Translations under genes and position numbers: made by a program
Notes under the pieces: model-generated
What the model was told of the DNA's origin: nothing
Database searches by the model: none
Seen by the model: only the letters and a program-made list of their open reading frames with translations
Part shown: positions 12,501 through 21,827 of the stretch, one piece after another
Layout: each line of letters begins with the position of its first letter
Numbering within the stretch: the first letter of the stretch is position 1
Source: Lytechinus pictus
Lineage: Eukaryota; Echinodermata; Echinoidea; Temnopleuroida; Toxopneustidae
DNA length: 64,000 bases
Reading direction: 5' to 3'
Assembly: GCF_037042905.1 (NCBI RefSeq)
Contig: NC_087253.1
Location: forward strand, 20,606,001-20,670,000

Positions 12501-13192
12501 TATTGTATAATTCAAACAATAAAAAACAAAAGAAATAGTGAGTGAAGGACATCATCGACTGTCTCGTTTCAGTTATGCATATCACTGTTTTGTGAAAAAT
12601 AAGCAAAACTTTAAAATGTCATAACTTTTTTGTTTTACATCCGATTTTGATGAAATTTTCAGCGTTTGCTAGTTTGATTTTTCTCTATTTATTCAAATCA
12701 ACATTTTTTATGGGGTGGACTTGACCTTTAAAAAGTATACATTTAACCAAAATCACCTTCGTCTTTTAATGAAAACATTTTTTTATTATTTTTGTCACAT
12801 ATTTTCTGACTCTATGTTGTAGTGAAAACTTCTTTGTTCTTTTGCTTGTCTACAAAAACCGAGCAACAAATCTAAATTTCCACTTCGCATAGGCTAGGGT
12901 TACTTGGGTTTCAAATTTGATAATTTGATAATCAGTAGTATGTATAGTCAATGCATGAATTGATAAATGAATGAATAAGTAAGTGAATGGATGAATATAC
13001 AAGAATCAATTAACAAATAGATAAATGAATATATAAATAAGTAAACGAATGAATGAACTAATTGATTAATGAATGGATGGATGAATGAATGAATGAATGA
13101 ATCTACTTTTTCTGTCTTTTCATCAGCTCCTGTCAATGGCATTCGCTATTATCCTGTGCCGCGGCATCTCCAAGGGAGAGGACGTTGTCTAG
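4126..13192 (+). CDS. Tetraspanin A, eight coding exons, 279 aa
   Basis: Coding exons are 4126-4200, 5094-5291, 6230-6304, 6814-6918, 9153-9278, 9958-10068, 11927-12010 and 13127-13192 (TAG stop). All have AG/GT borders and all introns are phase 0. The product is a four-pass membrane scaffold of the tetraspanin family. TM1 is about residues 15-40, TM2 61-80 (ending in the family motif GCCGAC), TM3 92-112 and TM4 245-268. The large extracellular loop has six cysteines: CCG at 154-156, PATCC at 188-192, C215 and C232. N-glycosylation sequons lie at N138, N170, N211 and N224. Cys9, Cys12, Cys78, Cys79, Cys82, Cys87 and Cys269 are placed for palmitoylation, as is usual in the family. The start follows a short leader just after a splice acceptor at 4104, which implies an upstream non-coding exon. 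A six-cysteine loop recalls the CD63/CD151 type, but I cannot assign orthology. A paralogue lies downstream at 21.8-43 kb. Confidence 0.93.
4349..4597. repeat. (TTGG)n-(TTGA)n tetranucleotide array
   Basis: About 150 bp of TTGG units are followed by about 80 bp of TTGA units in intron 1 of tetraspanin A. The matching intron of copy B has a GGTC array in the same place. Confidence 0.97.
5779..5841. repeat. 63-bp perfect palindrome
   Basis: Bases 5779-5841 are self-complementary around base 5810 without a spacer, with arms running through AATGTCTTGTGTAAAAAG. It lies in intron 2 of tetraspanin A. It could extrude as a cruciform or be the joined ends of a tiny MITE. Confidence 0.95.
6436..6620. 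repeat. (GTA)n/(AGT)n trinucleotide array
   Basis: About 60 bp of near-pure GTA are followed by interrupted AGT/AGC units in intron 3 of tetraspanin A. The open frames across it (poly-Ser and poly-Leu) are artefacts of the triplet period. Confidence 0.95.
6919..9152 (+). other. Intron 4 of tetraspanin A
   Basis: No gene was seen. The stretch 7975-8370 is alignable with 31740-32260 plus 35690-35760 of copy B, and 8690-9152 with 35745-36301. The copy B counterpart is interrupted by a 3.4 kb foldback element. The GC-rich block 6975-7230 resembles no feature I can name. Confidence 0.6.
9153..9278 (+). CDS. Tetraspanin A exon 5, CCG exon of the large extracellular loop
   Basis: This 126-nt phase-0 exon encodes residues 152-193, from LECCG to PATCCV. 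It carries the diagnostic CCG motif and the second cysteine pair whose disulphides fold the large loop. It is the most readily aligned exon between the two copies. The equivalent at 36302-36427 differs at about 11 of 126 positions, giving five amino-acid changes (one residue changed by two substitutions), and has identical splice borders. Confidence 0.93.
10203..10270. repeat. 24-bp perfect inverted repeat, 20-nt loop
   Basis: The arms 10203-10226 and 10247-10270 (GAAAGATATTAGAATTTGAC and its complement) are exact and the loop contains TGACGTCA. A related but unpaired sequence lies at about 40030-40075 in copy B. Confidence 0.9.
11049..11310. mobile_element. hAT-like MITE
   Basis: The termini are CAGTGGCGTA and TACGCCACTG, with a long G tract near the left end and a C tract inside. 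The flanking octamers TCAGCGAT and TCAGTGTT match at 6 of 8 positions, which fits an old 8-bp hAT target duplication. Confidence 0.65.
11420..11819. mobile_element. hAT-like MITE
   Basis: The termini CAGTAGCGTA and TACGCTACTG are perfect inverted repeats. The flanking octamers AGAAACAT and AGTAACAT match at 7 of 8 positions. The interior is built of G/C homopolymer blocks and repeated GACCTTTTTTT words, with no coding potential. Confidence 0.75.
12131..12732. mobile_element. TTAA-flanked long-TIR MITE, family 2 copy 1
   Basis: The ends are TTAAAGGACAAGTCCACCCC and an inverted GGGGTGGACTTGACCTTTAA. Arms of well over 100 bp run through AGAAAAATC and ATCCGATTTTGATG. Copies lie at 23160-23767 and 45720-46323. 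It sits in intron 7 of tetraspanin A and is absent from the same intron of B. Confidence 0.85.
12950..13103. repeat. (AATG)n-type tetranucleotide array
   Basis: Degenerate AATG/AAGT units end 23 bp before the last-exon acceptor of tetraspanin A. The matching intron of B has a GAGT array. Confidence 0.9.
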
Positions 13193-14630
13193 GCAACGCG
13201 TCGTCATACTCACCACGCTCACCATTCCACCACTTCCTTTAGTCTTCGCTCCAGACAAAGAACGTCCATAAAATAGTAAAATATTCCAGCCCCCCCCCCC
13301 CCCACCCATTGCGGTAACGACTTTATTAAACTATTATGAACGAATTGAATGAACTATTGGTAAGAAAGAACCTAAATGTTGTATATAGTTTTTAAAGGAA
13401 GATACCATTTTCTTTCTTCATTTGAGGAAGAAGGCTTGACATGAATTTTCATTGAAGCCCATGTTTTTTAACTCCTTCCGACTTGAGCTTTTTTTTCAAT
13501 AATTCTCCATATTTTTCATAGATGGAGTGATTGGTACATAAAATTGATTTCACAGGAATATGTAGAAAAACAAGAAGTAAATAAGAAGATAATATACACG
13601 GGTTTTTGTCTTGTTTTATATCTAGTTAGTACTGGTTCTTAATTATGGACTGCAAATTTCAATGCTTTATCAATCATCCCCTGGTTCATTTAGCAGTCCA
13701 TAATGTTACGCATGACTTTATAAACCACGCGCTACGAATTGTTTTAGGTATGACAAGCCAAATGGGTAAGCCTTTCAAGTGTTTATTCATTAAATCACTA
13801 ATCCCTGCTCAATGGAACGTGTATTTCCTGCAACAATTTCACTTGATTATCTAAAATGCCGTACTTTGCTTGGACATCAGAAAAAAATGTTTGAGCACAC
13901 CGTTTGGCGTTCCATACCCCACGCATCGGTGAAGTCACGCGTACCTGTGAAGCATTGAACTCTAGTGAATGAATAAGAACTGTTCGCTATTCCATGTTGG
14001 GTCATATCAAACTATGTATCCGGTTTCAAATATTGTGTTTATGTCATGAAGACTGCAATATTGAAGAAAATGAAATTTGCTACCCGTTCTTGTAATCATG
14101 ATAATAGACAATCTCTTACTAGCAATACTCAAGCCGGGGTAGTGTGATTGATATAAGTATATTTTTGTCAGTTTGTACAGAATGAACGACCTTCGACTTT
14201 GAGGCTGTAATGGTAATAAGTAAAACTTTCTCCTTGACTACTACACAATATATTCTTTGATATATGGCATTAAATATCAATTAAGAGGCTCATTAAAAAG
14301 ATGTTAATTCTTTGATATATGGCATTAAATATCAATTAAGAGGCTCATTAAAAAGATGTTACTTTATGAAAGTGTAATATTGGCTGAGAAACATTTTTTT
14401 ACTTAAACGATCGTAATATTTTGAATGAGTAACATGTGTGTATTTTATCAAAATAGTTCGTGTTATATTCAGAGGTTTATATCAAAACAGTTCATACATT
14501 ATATATTTAGGATAAATTATGTACATGATTATTATACATATTTAAGCCTTGGGGGCAGCTAGCCTCGTTCGGTTGCCTTAGGGTGTGTTGTAAGAAAATA
14601 TTTGCGATCGATCGCAAAATTCAGGTGGAG

Positions 14631-14804
14631 GTGCCGTGGCCGAGTTGTCTAAGGCGCCTGGCTATACATGGAAAGTCCGGGGTTCGATCCCCGGCCGCGG
14701 CACCTATGACCGTGAGCAAGGCATTTAATCTACAATGCTCTTTTATTCTGCTTTCAAATAAATGGAAATGCTATATGCATTATTGGTAACTAGGTGTGCA
14801 CTTG

Positions 14805-14835
<31 letters not shown>
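14631..14835 (+). mobile_element. tRNA-derived SINE with poly(A) tail
   Basis: The head (14631-14702) has matching acceptor ends GTGCCGT and GCGGCAC, an A box TGGCCGAGTTG and a B box GGTTCGATCCC. Its anticodon arm does not fold and the T-loop is one base short. An unrelated body follows and it ends in 25 A at 14811-14835. It is therefore a SINE rather than a working leucine or serine tRNA. Confidence 0.7.
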
Positions 14836-15479
14836 GGTGCAAATTTACAAGTGTTAGATCACTTTTAACTAAAGCAAATCAATTTGTATTTTGTTGATGC
14901 AAGAAGCAGACCTTCAATCGATCAATGGCAAATTTATATAATGAAATGCATGAATTTTAACTGATTTTGGACCTAAAATTGATTTGCAAGTTGCAACCAG
15001 TAAGTTTCTTGCAACGCCCCGTTTGCGTTATCGATATCCGGATGCGTTAGTCGATTTATATATAGATACTTTCGATATCGATGCAAAAATTAACACACGA
15101 TGCAACTGTTTTTTAATTGATTCGCTTGTCATTCTTTCGCCACCACCAAGCTATCGATCGCGGATGGGTCCATCAGATCCGTCGAAAAACATCTTCGTCT
15201 GAGGCTTAATAGATTTTTAGGGAGAAATAGGTATATGCGGTCTTTCAATATGCAAGATTATCTTCAATAAAATGATTATATGAATATTTTTGGTTGATAA
15301 ACTCGTGATGGGGTTTGTTTATGATGTATATATATTTAAATATTTCCCTCACTACTTACTATTATCTAAATACTAAGCTCTGTACAAAAACACTATTTTT
15401 ATTTTATATTATATACATAGCTCCTGTCTTTATTCCCCATGCCTATTTGATATTCTAAAATAACTTCCCTACTGAAAAG

Positions 15480-15640
15480 AACACAGTGTGTGCCACAGTG
15501 TGTTCATAGTGTGAAACACAAAGGGAAATCACGTTCACACTGTTAAAATTGAGCATTTAAACAGTGTGAATCATAATATTAAAATAGTCGACCATGTGAA
15601 CACACTGTGATCACACTGTGTGACGCTGTTTTCTTTCAAG
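15480..15640. mobile_element. CACACTGTG-word element, copy 1
   Basis: This is about 150 bp packed with the words CACACTGT, ACAGTGTG and TTCACACTGT in both orientations. A longer relative occupies 52780-53075 in lamin intron 1. It has no coding potential. Confidence 0.55.
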
Positions 15641-16627
15641 TGGGGTCGTTATGCTTCGAATTATAATTCTCGTTTCATCCCTCAACACTAATATTCATAA
15701 CAAGTAAAGTGTTATTGTAACTTTATTGTGCTTAATAATCGCATACTAGCCTAGCATATAATCTAGGCGGAGGCTGCAGTTATTGTCTTTGCTGTTATGC
15801 TGAACGTAAGCATACGTCTGATCTGGCGAAGACTACGCATAGAGGCTAGATTATATGCTAATACTAGTTTTGCTTCGTAAGGCTAAATGTGTTACGAAGA
15901 GCAGGCGAACCATGATCCGGGGAATATAAATATAACGAGCGAATTTTACTTTCAGAAACAATAATATTAATGATAGACCTACATGTAATAAAGTTTAATA
16001 GTTCGCTTCCTTACATAAGAAAAGTGGAAATTGTATCATCATAATGGTATGAAAATGATTGAAATATCCAAGGTTATTTTTTATCAAAACACGCATGAGA
16101 TTCCTATATGTTCAAGTGGATTTCGTGAATTCATGTCTGAACCGTTTTTGCAATTATGAATTAAAAACTCATATATATATATATATCATTGTTGAATAGC
16201 ATAATGTACTTTCTAATACATGGAGTGCAATAGCAAGTCTTAACAAATAAACGCTATAATGTGAAAACGTTTTTGATTTTTGCATTTGAAATCTACGTGT
16301 CAAAATACTGTACAGTACACATAATTGCATCTTTTTCTGTCAATAATATGATAAACAATTTAATTTCTTTTCAATCTAGTTGTTAAGAATTCAAATCGTA
16401 TGGTAAGCATCTCCTATCGGGGAGTTCGCAGTTGTTTTGCTCAATAGATAAAAATTACTTCTGTGTTATGTTTTGTCTTTGTACTTTTATTCAGTTCTTG
16501 ATAATAAATATGTAGACAATGGAAAAAAAGAGTCTCGTATTATTGATTCGGGTTGTTAATATGACGTCATACAGGGGCCGAAACAGTATTGCCCGGGGGA
16601 GGCGAAGTTGATTTCATCCACACACGC

Positions 16628-16771
16628 TAGTACGCGGGGACGGGGGTTCAACCACTCTCCCCCCCCCCCCCCCCACTCAGATTTTTTTTGAAAACTTTTT
16701 TTTTCGCTTGTCAAATTTTCATTCAGCTCAACCCCCCCCCCCCCCCTTCCAAAATCCTGCCTACGCTACTG
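16628..16771. mobile_element. hAT-like MITE fragment
   Basis: The right end TACGCTACTG and the C-tract layout match the element at 11420-11819. The left end is degraded. Confidence 0.5.
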
Positions 16772-17304
16772 CATCCACATTTCCCCCTGATCGGTAGCAC
16801 AAAGGGCTAAAAGCCAAAATTATGTCCTGTTTCTCATAAGAAATAAATAATGCGAGCGCCGAAGCGTGATTTGAATGTATGCTCATATACTGACTTGAAA
16901 CAGAACATTCTACATTCATTTTTGTCGTAATTATGGGCGGGTTGCTTAATCTGCACGAATAATACGAACGAGAAGCGCGAGCAAATTTGTTTTCAAATGA
17001 TGATACTGGCTAGAAAGCGAAACAATTTAAGAACTATTTGCAAAATGTAATGGACATGTTATCATATTTATAAGTATATATCTATCTATATATCTAAACA
17101 AATACTGCGAGCTCGGAGCGCAAGCCGAATTCTTTTGACATACATAATTTGAAAACTGGCCACTCTATGCACTATTAGTAATTAAAATAATGTATATTAT
17201 TTTGCAGGGCAGTGCGCCATTCCTGCTAACAAGCGGATCTTTCTCCTATTCTCAAAATGTGTAACAAATCATTACGAAAGAGTTTTTTTTTCATCAAAGT
17301 AAAC

Positions 17305-17462
17305 TAATACCTTGGTCACATTTGCTCTACGGCGGCCGTACGGCGAGTCGAAAATAGCCGTTTTAACATTCTTTTGTCCAACTACATATGGGTGGTTTGA
17401 ATTAAAATAGCTAAAACGGCTGTTTTCGACTCGCCGTACAGCAAATGTGACCAAGGTATAAA
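17305..17462. mobile_element. Small MITE with CGGCGAGTCG inverted repeats, copy 1
   Basis: The inverted ends ATACCTTGGTCACATTTGCT and its complement include CCGTACGGCGAGTCGAAAA arms of about 45 bp. A second copy lies at 49258-49442. The matching site in unit B (near 47915) is empty. Confidence 0.8.
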
Positions 17463-17560
17463 TATTATGATTACAAAGAAGTGCGCGTTCAAAAGCTGAC
17501 CCGGAAGTTACCTACTGTGTTCATATCCGGTTCTTCTTGTTCCAAGCTGTCACGATCACT

Positions 17561-18256
17561 GGGAAGCTTTAACAAATCCTGCAAGGGATTCTTAAACCAT
17601 AAAATGTTGTGTAAAGCCTTCATTTTCACTATTGTAATAATAATCGAATCCATGACCTCCCGTTCATGAAGCAGACGCTGTACCACTGATCACCATGCCC
17701 GGTTTTCTTTTCAAACATGAACCTCATTGGGAACAAATGCAGAACATGATAGCAAACATTCATTTAAGCAAGTCAGTAATCATTTTTTAATAAATAGTGT
17801 AGTATGTTGGCATTTTTATATTTTCTGTTGATTTAGAACCCCTCTTTACCATTTAAGCGTTTCAGGGGGCTCTGCACCCCCCCCCCCCCCCACCCACACA
17901 CAATATTAGCGTGTTCCCGTGGAAAGTGAGCACACAGTCCATATTCTCAACAAGAAATTTGGAACTTCAACAAAAGTATTGGAGGGCCTTTTCACACGTA
18001 AATCATGAATCGCCATTGTAATGATGATTGCTATTGTAATCGTGACTGTGATTAGCGTTCGTGATTCTAATCATGTTCTAGTTTGCTTTCACGCGTGCCA
18101 AATATTCGTCATTAGCCTTATTTTTCACTGGAATCATCATTCAAATTACGATTTTTTCTTACCGTGTGAAAGGGCGATGAGAATGGCTGCTCTGAAGAAT
18201 TGTATGAGATGTTATGTAATAGAATACTCTTCAATAGTAGCCTTGTGCCGCCCCCG
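17561..18256. other. Spacer between duplicated units
   Basis: No alignment to either unit was seen apart from the SINE remnant and a C homopolymer near 17877-17891. The duplication junction is expected here. Confidence 0.5.
17641..17703 (-). mobile_element. tRNA-like SINE head remnant
   Basis: Read on the minus strand it has an A-box-like GTGATCAGTGGTACAG and a B-box-like GGTCATGGATTCG. No cloverleaf can be completed. It lies in the spacer between the duplication units. Confidence 0.4.
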
Positions 18257-18505
18257 TTTGCGATCTTCACCCAAAATCCATTGTTTACGGTCATTGACGA
18301 AAGAGCGACTTCTTGTGCCATTCAGAAATCGGCCCCAATTCGGCTCCCAAAATGGCCATTGCGTTTGTGAAGGCTTTTCATTTGATTATTGGAATTAGAA
18401 CTGATGGTTTTGGGGGAGGTGTATGTGTGTCATTGGGTGTGTTGTACGAATGTGGGTATCCGGGTTGCTTTGGCGTTTATTTTTCTGGGAGAGATCGGAC
18501 GGATA
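18257..18505 (+). other. Candidate non-coding 5' exon of tetraspanin B
   Basis: It is the counterpart of 279-551, with the same GTAAGTATTC donor at 18506. Identity continues about 150 bp into the intron. The overlapping open frames at 18021-18585 are not conserved in unit A. Confidence 0.5.
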
Positions 18506-18939
18506 GTAAGTATTCTGAAAATTCAGCACGACGTATCTCTCAATTTAGCTTGCATTTGTTGTGGCCGCGATGGTTGATGCAATAGCTTCATGGTTGATGT
18601 ATTGCGTGAATGTGTATATAGTTTTGTTTTACTTTCAATGCTGAAGTACAAATGCCTGTCTCTGGATAATATACACTGCTGGACCAATGATATTGGTATG
18701 AATACAGCGGTTGAGAGAGAGCGCGGTGATATCCAGTCGTATGGTAGGTGGCTCTTTTCGTTCTTCGATTTGAACACCTCTAGAGGCCCTAGTGATGCGC
18801 TGTTCACTACTTCAGGCATATAGGAGATTGTGGAAAGACCTCCTTATGTCCCCTCCACTAATTTAAAAAAATAAAATGAAAATCCCCCAAACCTTCTTCT
18901 TTCGTTCTGTTTTTCTTTCTTTTTTCTCTTCTTACTTCC

Positions 18940-19018
18940 GGTTGGAACTTGGATTCGAACCTCTCGTTGCAGAACAAGTCATCTCCAGTCTGTCGCCTTT
19001 CTCACTGAGCTAGCAGGA
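18940..19018 (-). mobile_element. tRNA-like SINE head remnant
   Basis: On the minus strand TAGCTCAGTGAG (A box) and GGTTCGAATCC (B box) are spaced as in a tRNA. The acceptor ends do not pair well. Confidence 0.45.
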
Positions 19019-19554
19019 ATTGTTGAAAGCTATGGGTTTCATACCAGTTATCATTGTGTGCGTGGGTGTATATTTTGTTTTGTAGTGATCTTTATTATTC
19101 ATTCAAATAAATTTCTTACATACATAATCAAGGAAATGTAAAACAAAATTATTATTGCAGCAGTGCAATAAACAAATTAAATAACAGTGTAATAAACATA
19201 GCAGGCAAATTGTATCAGAACAGAGACATAATCCGAACCCATGCAAAAAAAACATTTCAACAACTTATGCAGCTAAAGCAAATAATAATTAAAAAAACAG
19301 ACGTAACAACTACGCAAGTTGACGAATGAATGTATATTGAGCATTCTCACACCTCATGAACCCCCCCCCCCCCCCCCCCCCCATCAGACCCCAAAACTGA
19401 ACAAACTAACACACCTACAACAACAAACAGGAGAAATAGACAGAGGGGAAAAAAATTTTGTCAGAGGTGTATCGATCAGATATGATTATTTATGTCTGGG
19501 GCCGACTTTTAACGTCACCATCCGAAAGACGTGACCAGGGCTAGACCCTCGAAT

Positions 19555-19700
19555 GTCTTTATGAATATTCATTAGGTGGGCTGATGATGTCATATCTCCA
19601 CATATTCTTTTGTATCTTATTATATGAAATTAGGTTTATTCAATTTTTTTCTACCAAGAACTGAAATAATTGAATTGACAACTAATTAAGTGCATTAGTT
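19555..19700. mobile_element. Partial copy of the 2528-3117 MITE
   Basis: The text from TGAATATTCATTAGGTGGGC onward follows 2680-2840 closely, but both terminal repeats are missing. Confidence 0.7.
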
Positions 19701-20965
19701 ATTTACTGACGAAACTTTTTTTGTTCTTTGTTTCTTTGTTTTCCACTTTCTTGATATTATCTTCTTTCCTCTTTGTCATTTCTTTGTTCAATCTTCCAAT
19801 AATTTCGCTAGAGTTGTCATTTTGGATTTTTACTTGTTTTAAGTCTTTACTGTATTGTTCACATCTACAGTCTTTATCTCCTTTCTAGTATTTTGGTTTC
19901 TCTTTAGTTCGATTATTTCTGTACCTAATGATTTGATTTCTTTGCTTTTCGAATCTGCCAGAATACAGAGTTATAAGATATGATTTTATGCTTGAAGGTT
20001 ATGGCTGATATTTCTTAGTGTATTCAAAGTAGTTTAGGAAGACATATCGTTAATTTTGCTGTGCCTGATAGCAGTTGAATCGAATTCCATGGTTCACATT
20101 TGTTTTATCAAGTACATTAATGATAGGTAATCAGTTGAAGTATCTTATATACGGGTTTGAGTTTGTTGGCTGATTTGAGATATTCAGGCATAATTGATGC
20201 TGTGTGGTTTTTTATAGTTAAGTAACTGATCATGCTGATGGCGATGAAGAACAGGAACCATATCACTGCAGCAGTCTACAGTAAGAGGTTTATAGTTCTT
20301 AGGCTGATTACTTGATGTTGTTTTGATAGAATTTCCACTTTCCTAGATGTTTCATTTCTACACTATCTTTTTCTTAATCCGTTTCTACGTATAGTCCCAT
20401 AGAGCAAGTTATGTGTTATTGTATAGGCATAGTGAAAGCCAAGTCGAAGAGCACACTGGAGGTCCACCCTATATTGTCCCGATTTGAATAATTTATCAAA
20501 GTTTTCAGAGAGAGAGAGAGCGACAGAGAGAGAGATAGAACTCCTTAGTTGTACTTTTGACAAGCTTCTCATCTAGATTTTACAAGTGTGCTATATAAGG
20601 TGTAATCTGCTTAAAGCCTCTAATTGGTAAGTTATTTGTTTCAGTAATTTAAATATTGTAAATTAATATAATATAACTCTGATATATACTTGCGATGGAT
20701 CGTATTTGTTAATAGACACCTCGACTGCTATAATAAAAATTATGTAATAGTTTCGCAAGGTATACTTAATTAACATTCAAAGTAATTTAGATCAATAAGT
20801 AGTTCATTTTGTTGTGGTATTAAGAGTCCTTGGCAGTACAGTATTTGTATGAACAGTGAAGTTCGTTCTTTAGTACTTTGTAGTGATTAGTCTCAGTTAC
20901 ATGTGCATTGTGATCTGTTATATGTTTCTTTGTTTGTATTCGCAGTATTTTATATCGATCTTTGT
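19701..20965 (+). other. Tetraspanin B 5' intron, unassigned part
   Basis: No gene was recognised. It is AT-rich, with a short GA-rich run near 20508-20535. Open frames here are short and unsupported. Confidence 0.5.
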
Positions 20966-21136
20966 CAGGCGCAGATCCAGGGGGGGGGGAATTAAACTTT
21001 GTAATGTAAAAATGCCATTGAAACAGAGGCGTGCGCCCTCTTTTGAAATTAAAGACTTTTTTTAACTTTTAAAATTTTTCCACCGAACAATTTGCCCCCC
21101 CCCCCCCATTTTTGGAAAATCCTGGATCCGCCCCTG
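20966..21136. mobile_element. hAT-like MITE
   Basis: The termini CAGGCGCAGATCCAGG and CCTGGATCCGCCCCTG are inverted repeats. The flanking octamers ATCTTTGT and ATCTTGGT match at 7 of 8 positions. Confidence 0.75.
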
Positions 21137-21390
21137 ATCTTGGTTCGTTTGGGGGCATTTTCACGGTAACTGACGTTACATAGCACAATTTTACACACTT
21201 TTCAAAAGCAAACTGTGTAAAATGGTGCCGTGTAACGTCAGTTACCGTGACAATGCCCGTGGAATGATAAAGCGCCATTTTACATAAGCCAACACCATTT
21301 TCGTGAATTTATTTCTTTTTGGAGTGTATTGACTTTGAAACTCTGCACTTTTACCGAGGGTAAAGTGAATATCAGGTGAATCAATATTGC

Positions 21391-21632
21391 ACTGTAAAAA
21401 CTGTAGTGTTAGAACTAAAACCAATTGGTGTTAATAGAGGACCACACCCTGAGGTGTTAAAATAACACCCTAGAGATTGAACATAACACCAAAGAGTGTA
21501 AATGTAACAACCATAGGTGTTGTAATAACACCTATAGGTGTAAAACTAACACCACCAATTTAACACCTGTGTAAAATAACTGGTGTGGTCCTCTAGGTAC
21601 ACCGGTTAACACCACAGTTTTTGCTGTGTGGG
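21391..21632 (-). mobile_element. GGTGTTA-word MITE, copy 2
   Basis: The same word content and ends as 951-1196, in inverse orientation. It lies about 190 bp before the first coding exon of tetraspanin B. Confidence 0.75.
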
Positions 21633-21827
21633 AAGCGCTTTGAAAACGTTAGAAAAGAGCGCCATACCCATTACTCATTGGATTTGAAGAGATTTATTTG
21701 CATTTGTGATATCATTATGTATGAATTTAGATATAAATTGAAAATGAAATAAAATGAAAATTTCTCCATCTTAATTGCGCATATTTTCGAATTTTCTCCT
21801 GTGTAGGTCATTGAAAACTAATTCAAG

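Larger units (their letters stand above)
13193..17560 (+). other. 3' UTR and 3' flank of tetraspanin A (end of duplication unit A)
   Basis: The stretch matches the 3' flank of gene B in blocks: 13600-14560 with 43895-44700, 16378-16460 with 46345-46445, 16790-17220 with 47358-47860, and 17475-17560 with 47945-48030. A candidate AATAAA lies at 15266, but the true 3' end cannot be fixed. A short direct duplication of about 65 bp lies at 14250-14360. Confidence 0.6.

Noticed and set aside
14631-14702. Functional leucine or serine tRNA
   Set aside because: The anticodon arm does not pair, there is no long variable arm, and a SINE body with poly(A) follows.
18021-18823. Overlapping open frames on both strands
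   Set aside because: They cover the non-coding 5' exon region of gene B and are not conserved in gene A.
19700-19980. Possible minus-strand coiled-coil ORF1 relic
   Set aside because: Lys/Asn/Glu-rich wording can be read on the minus strand but stops are frequent and no motif is present.
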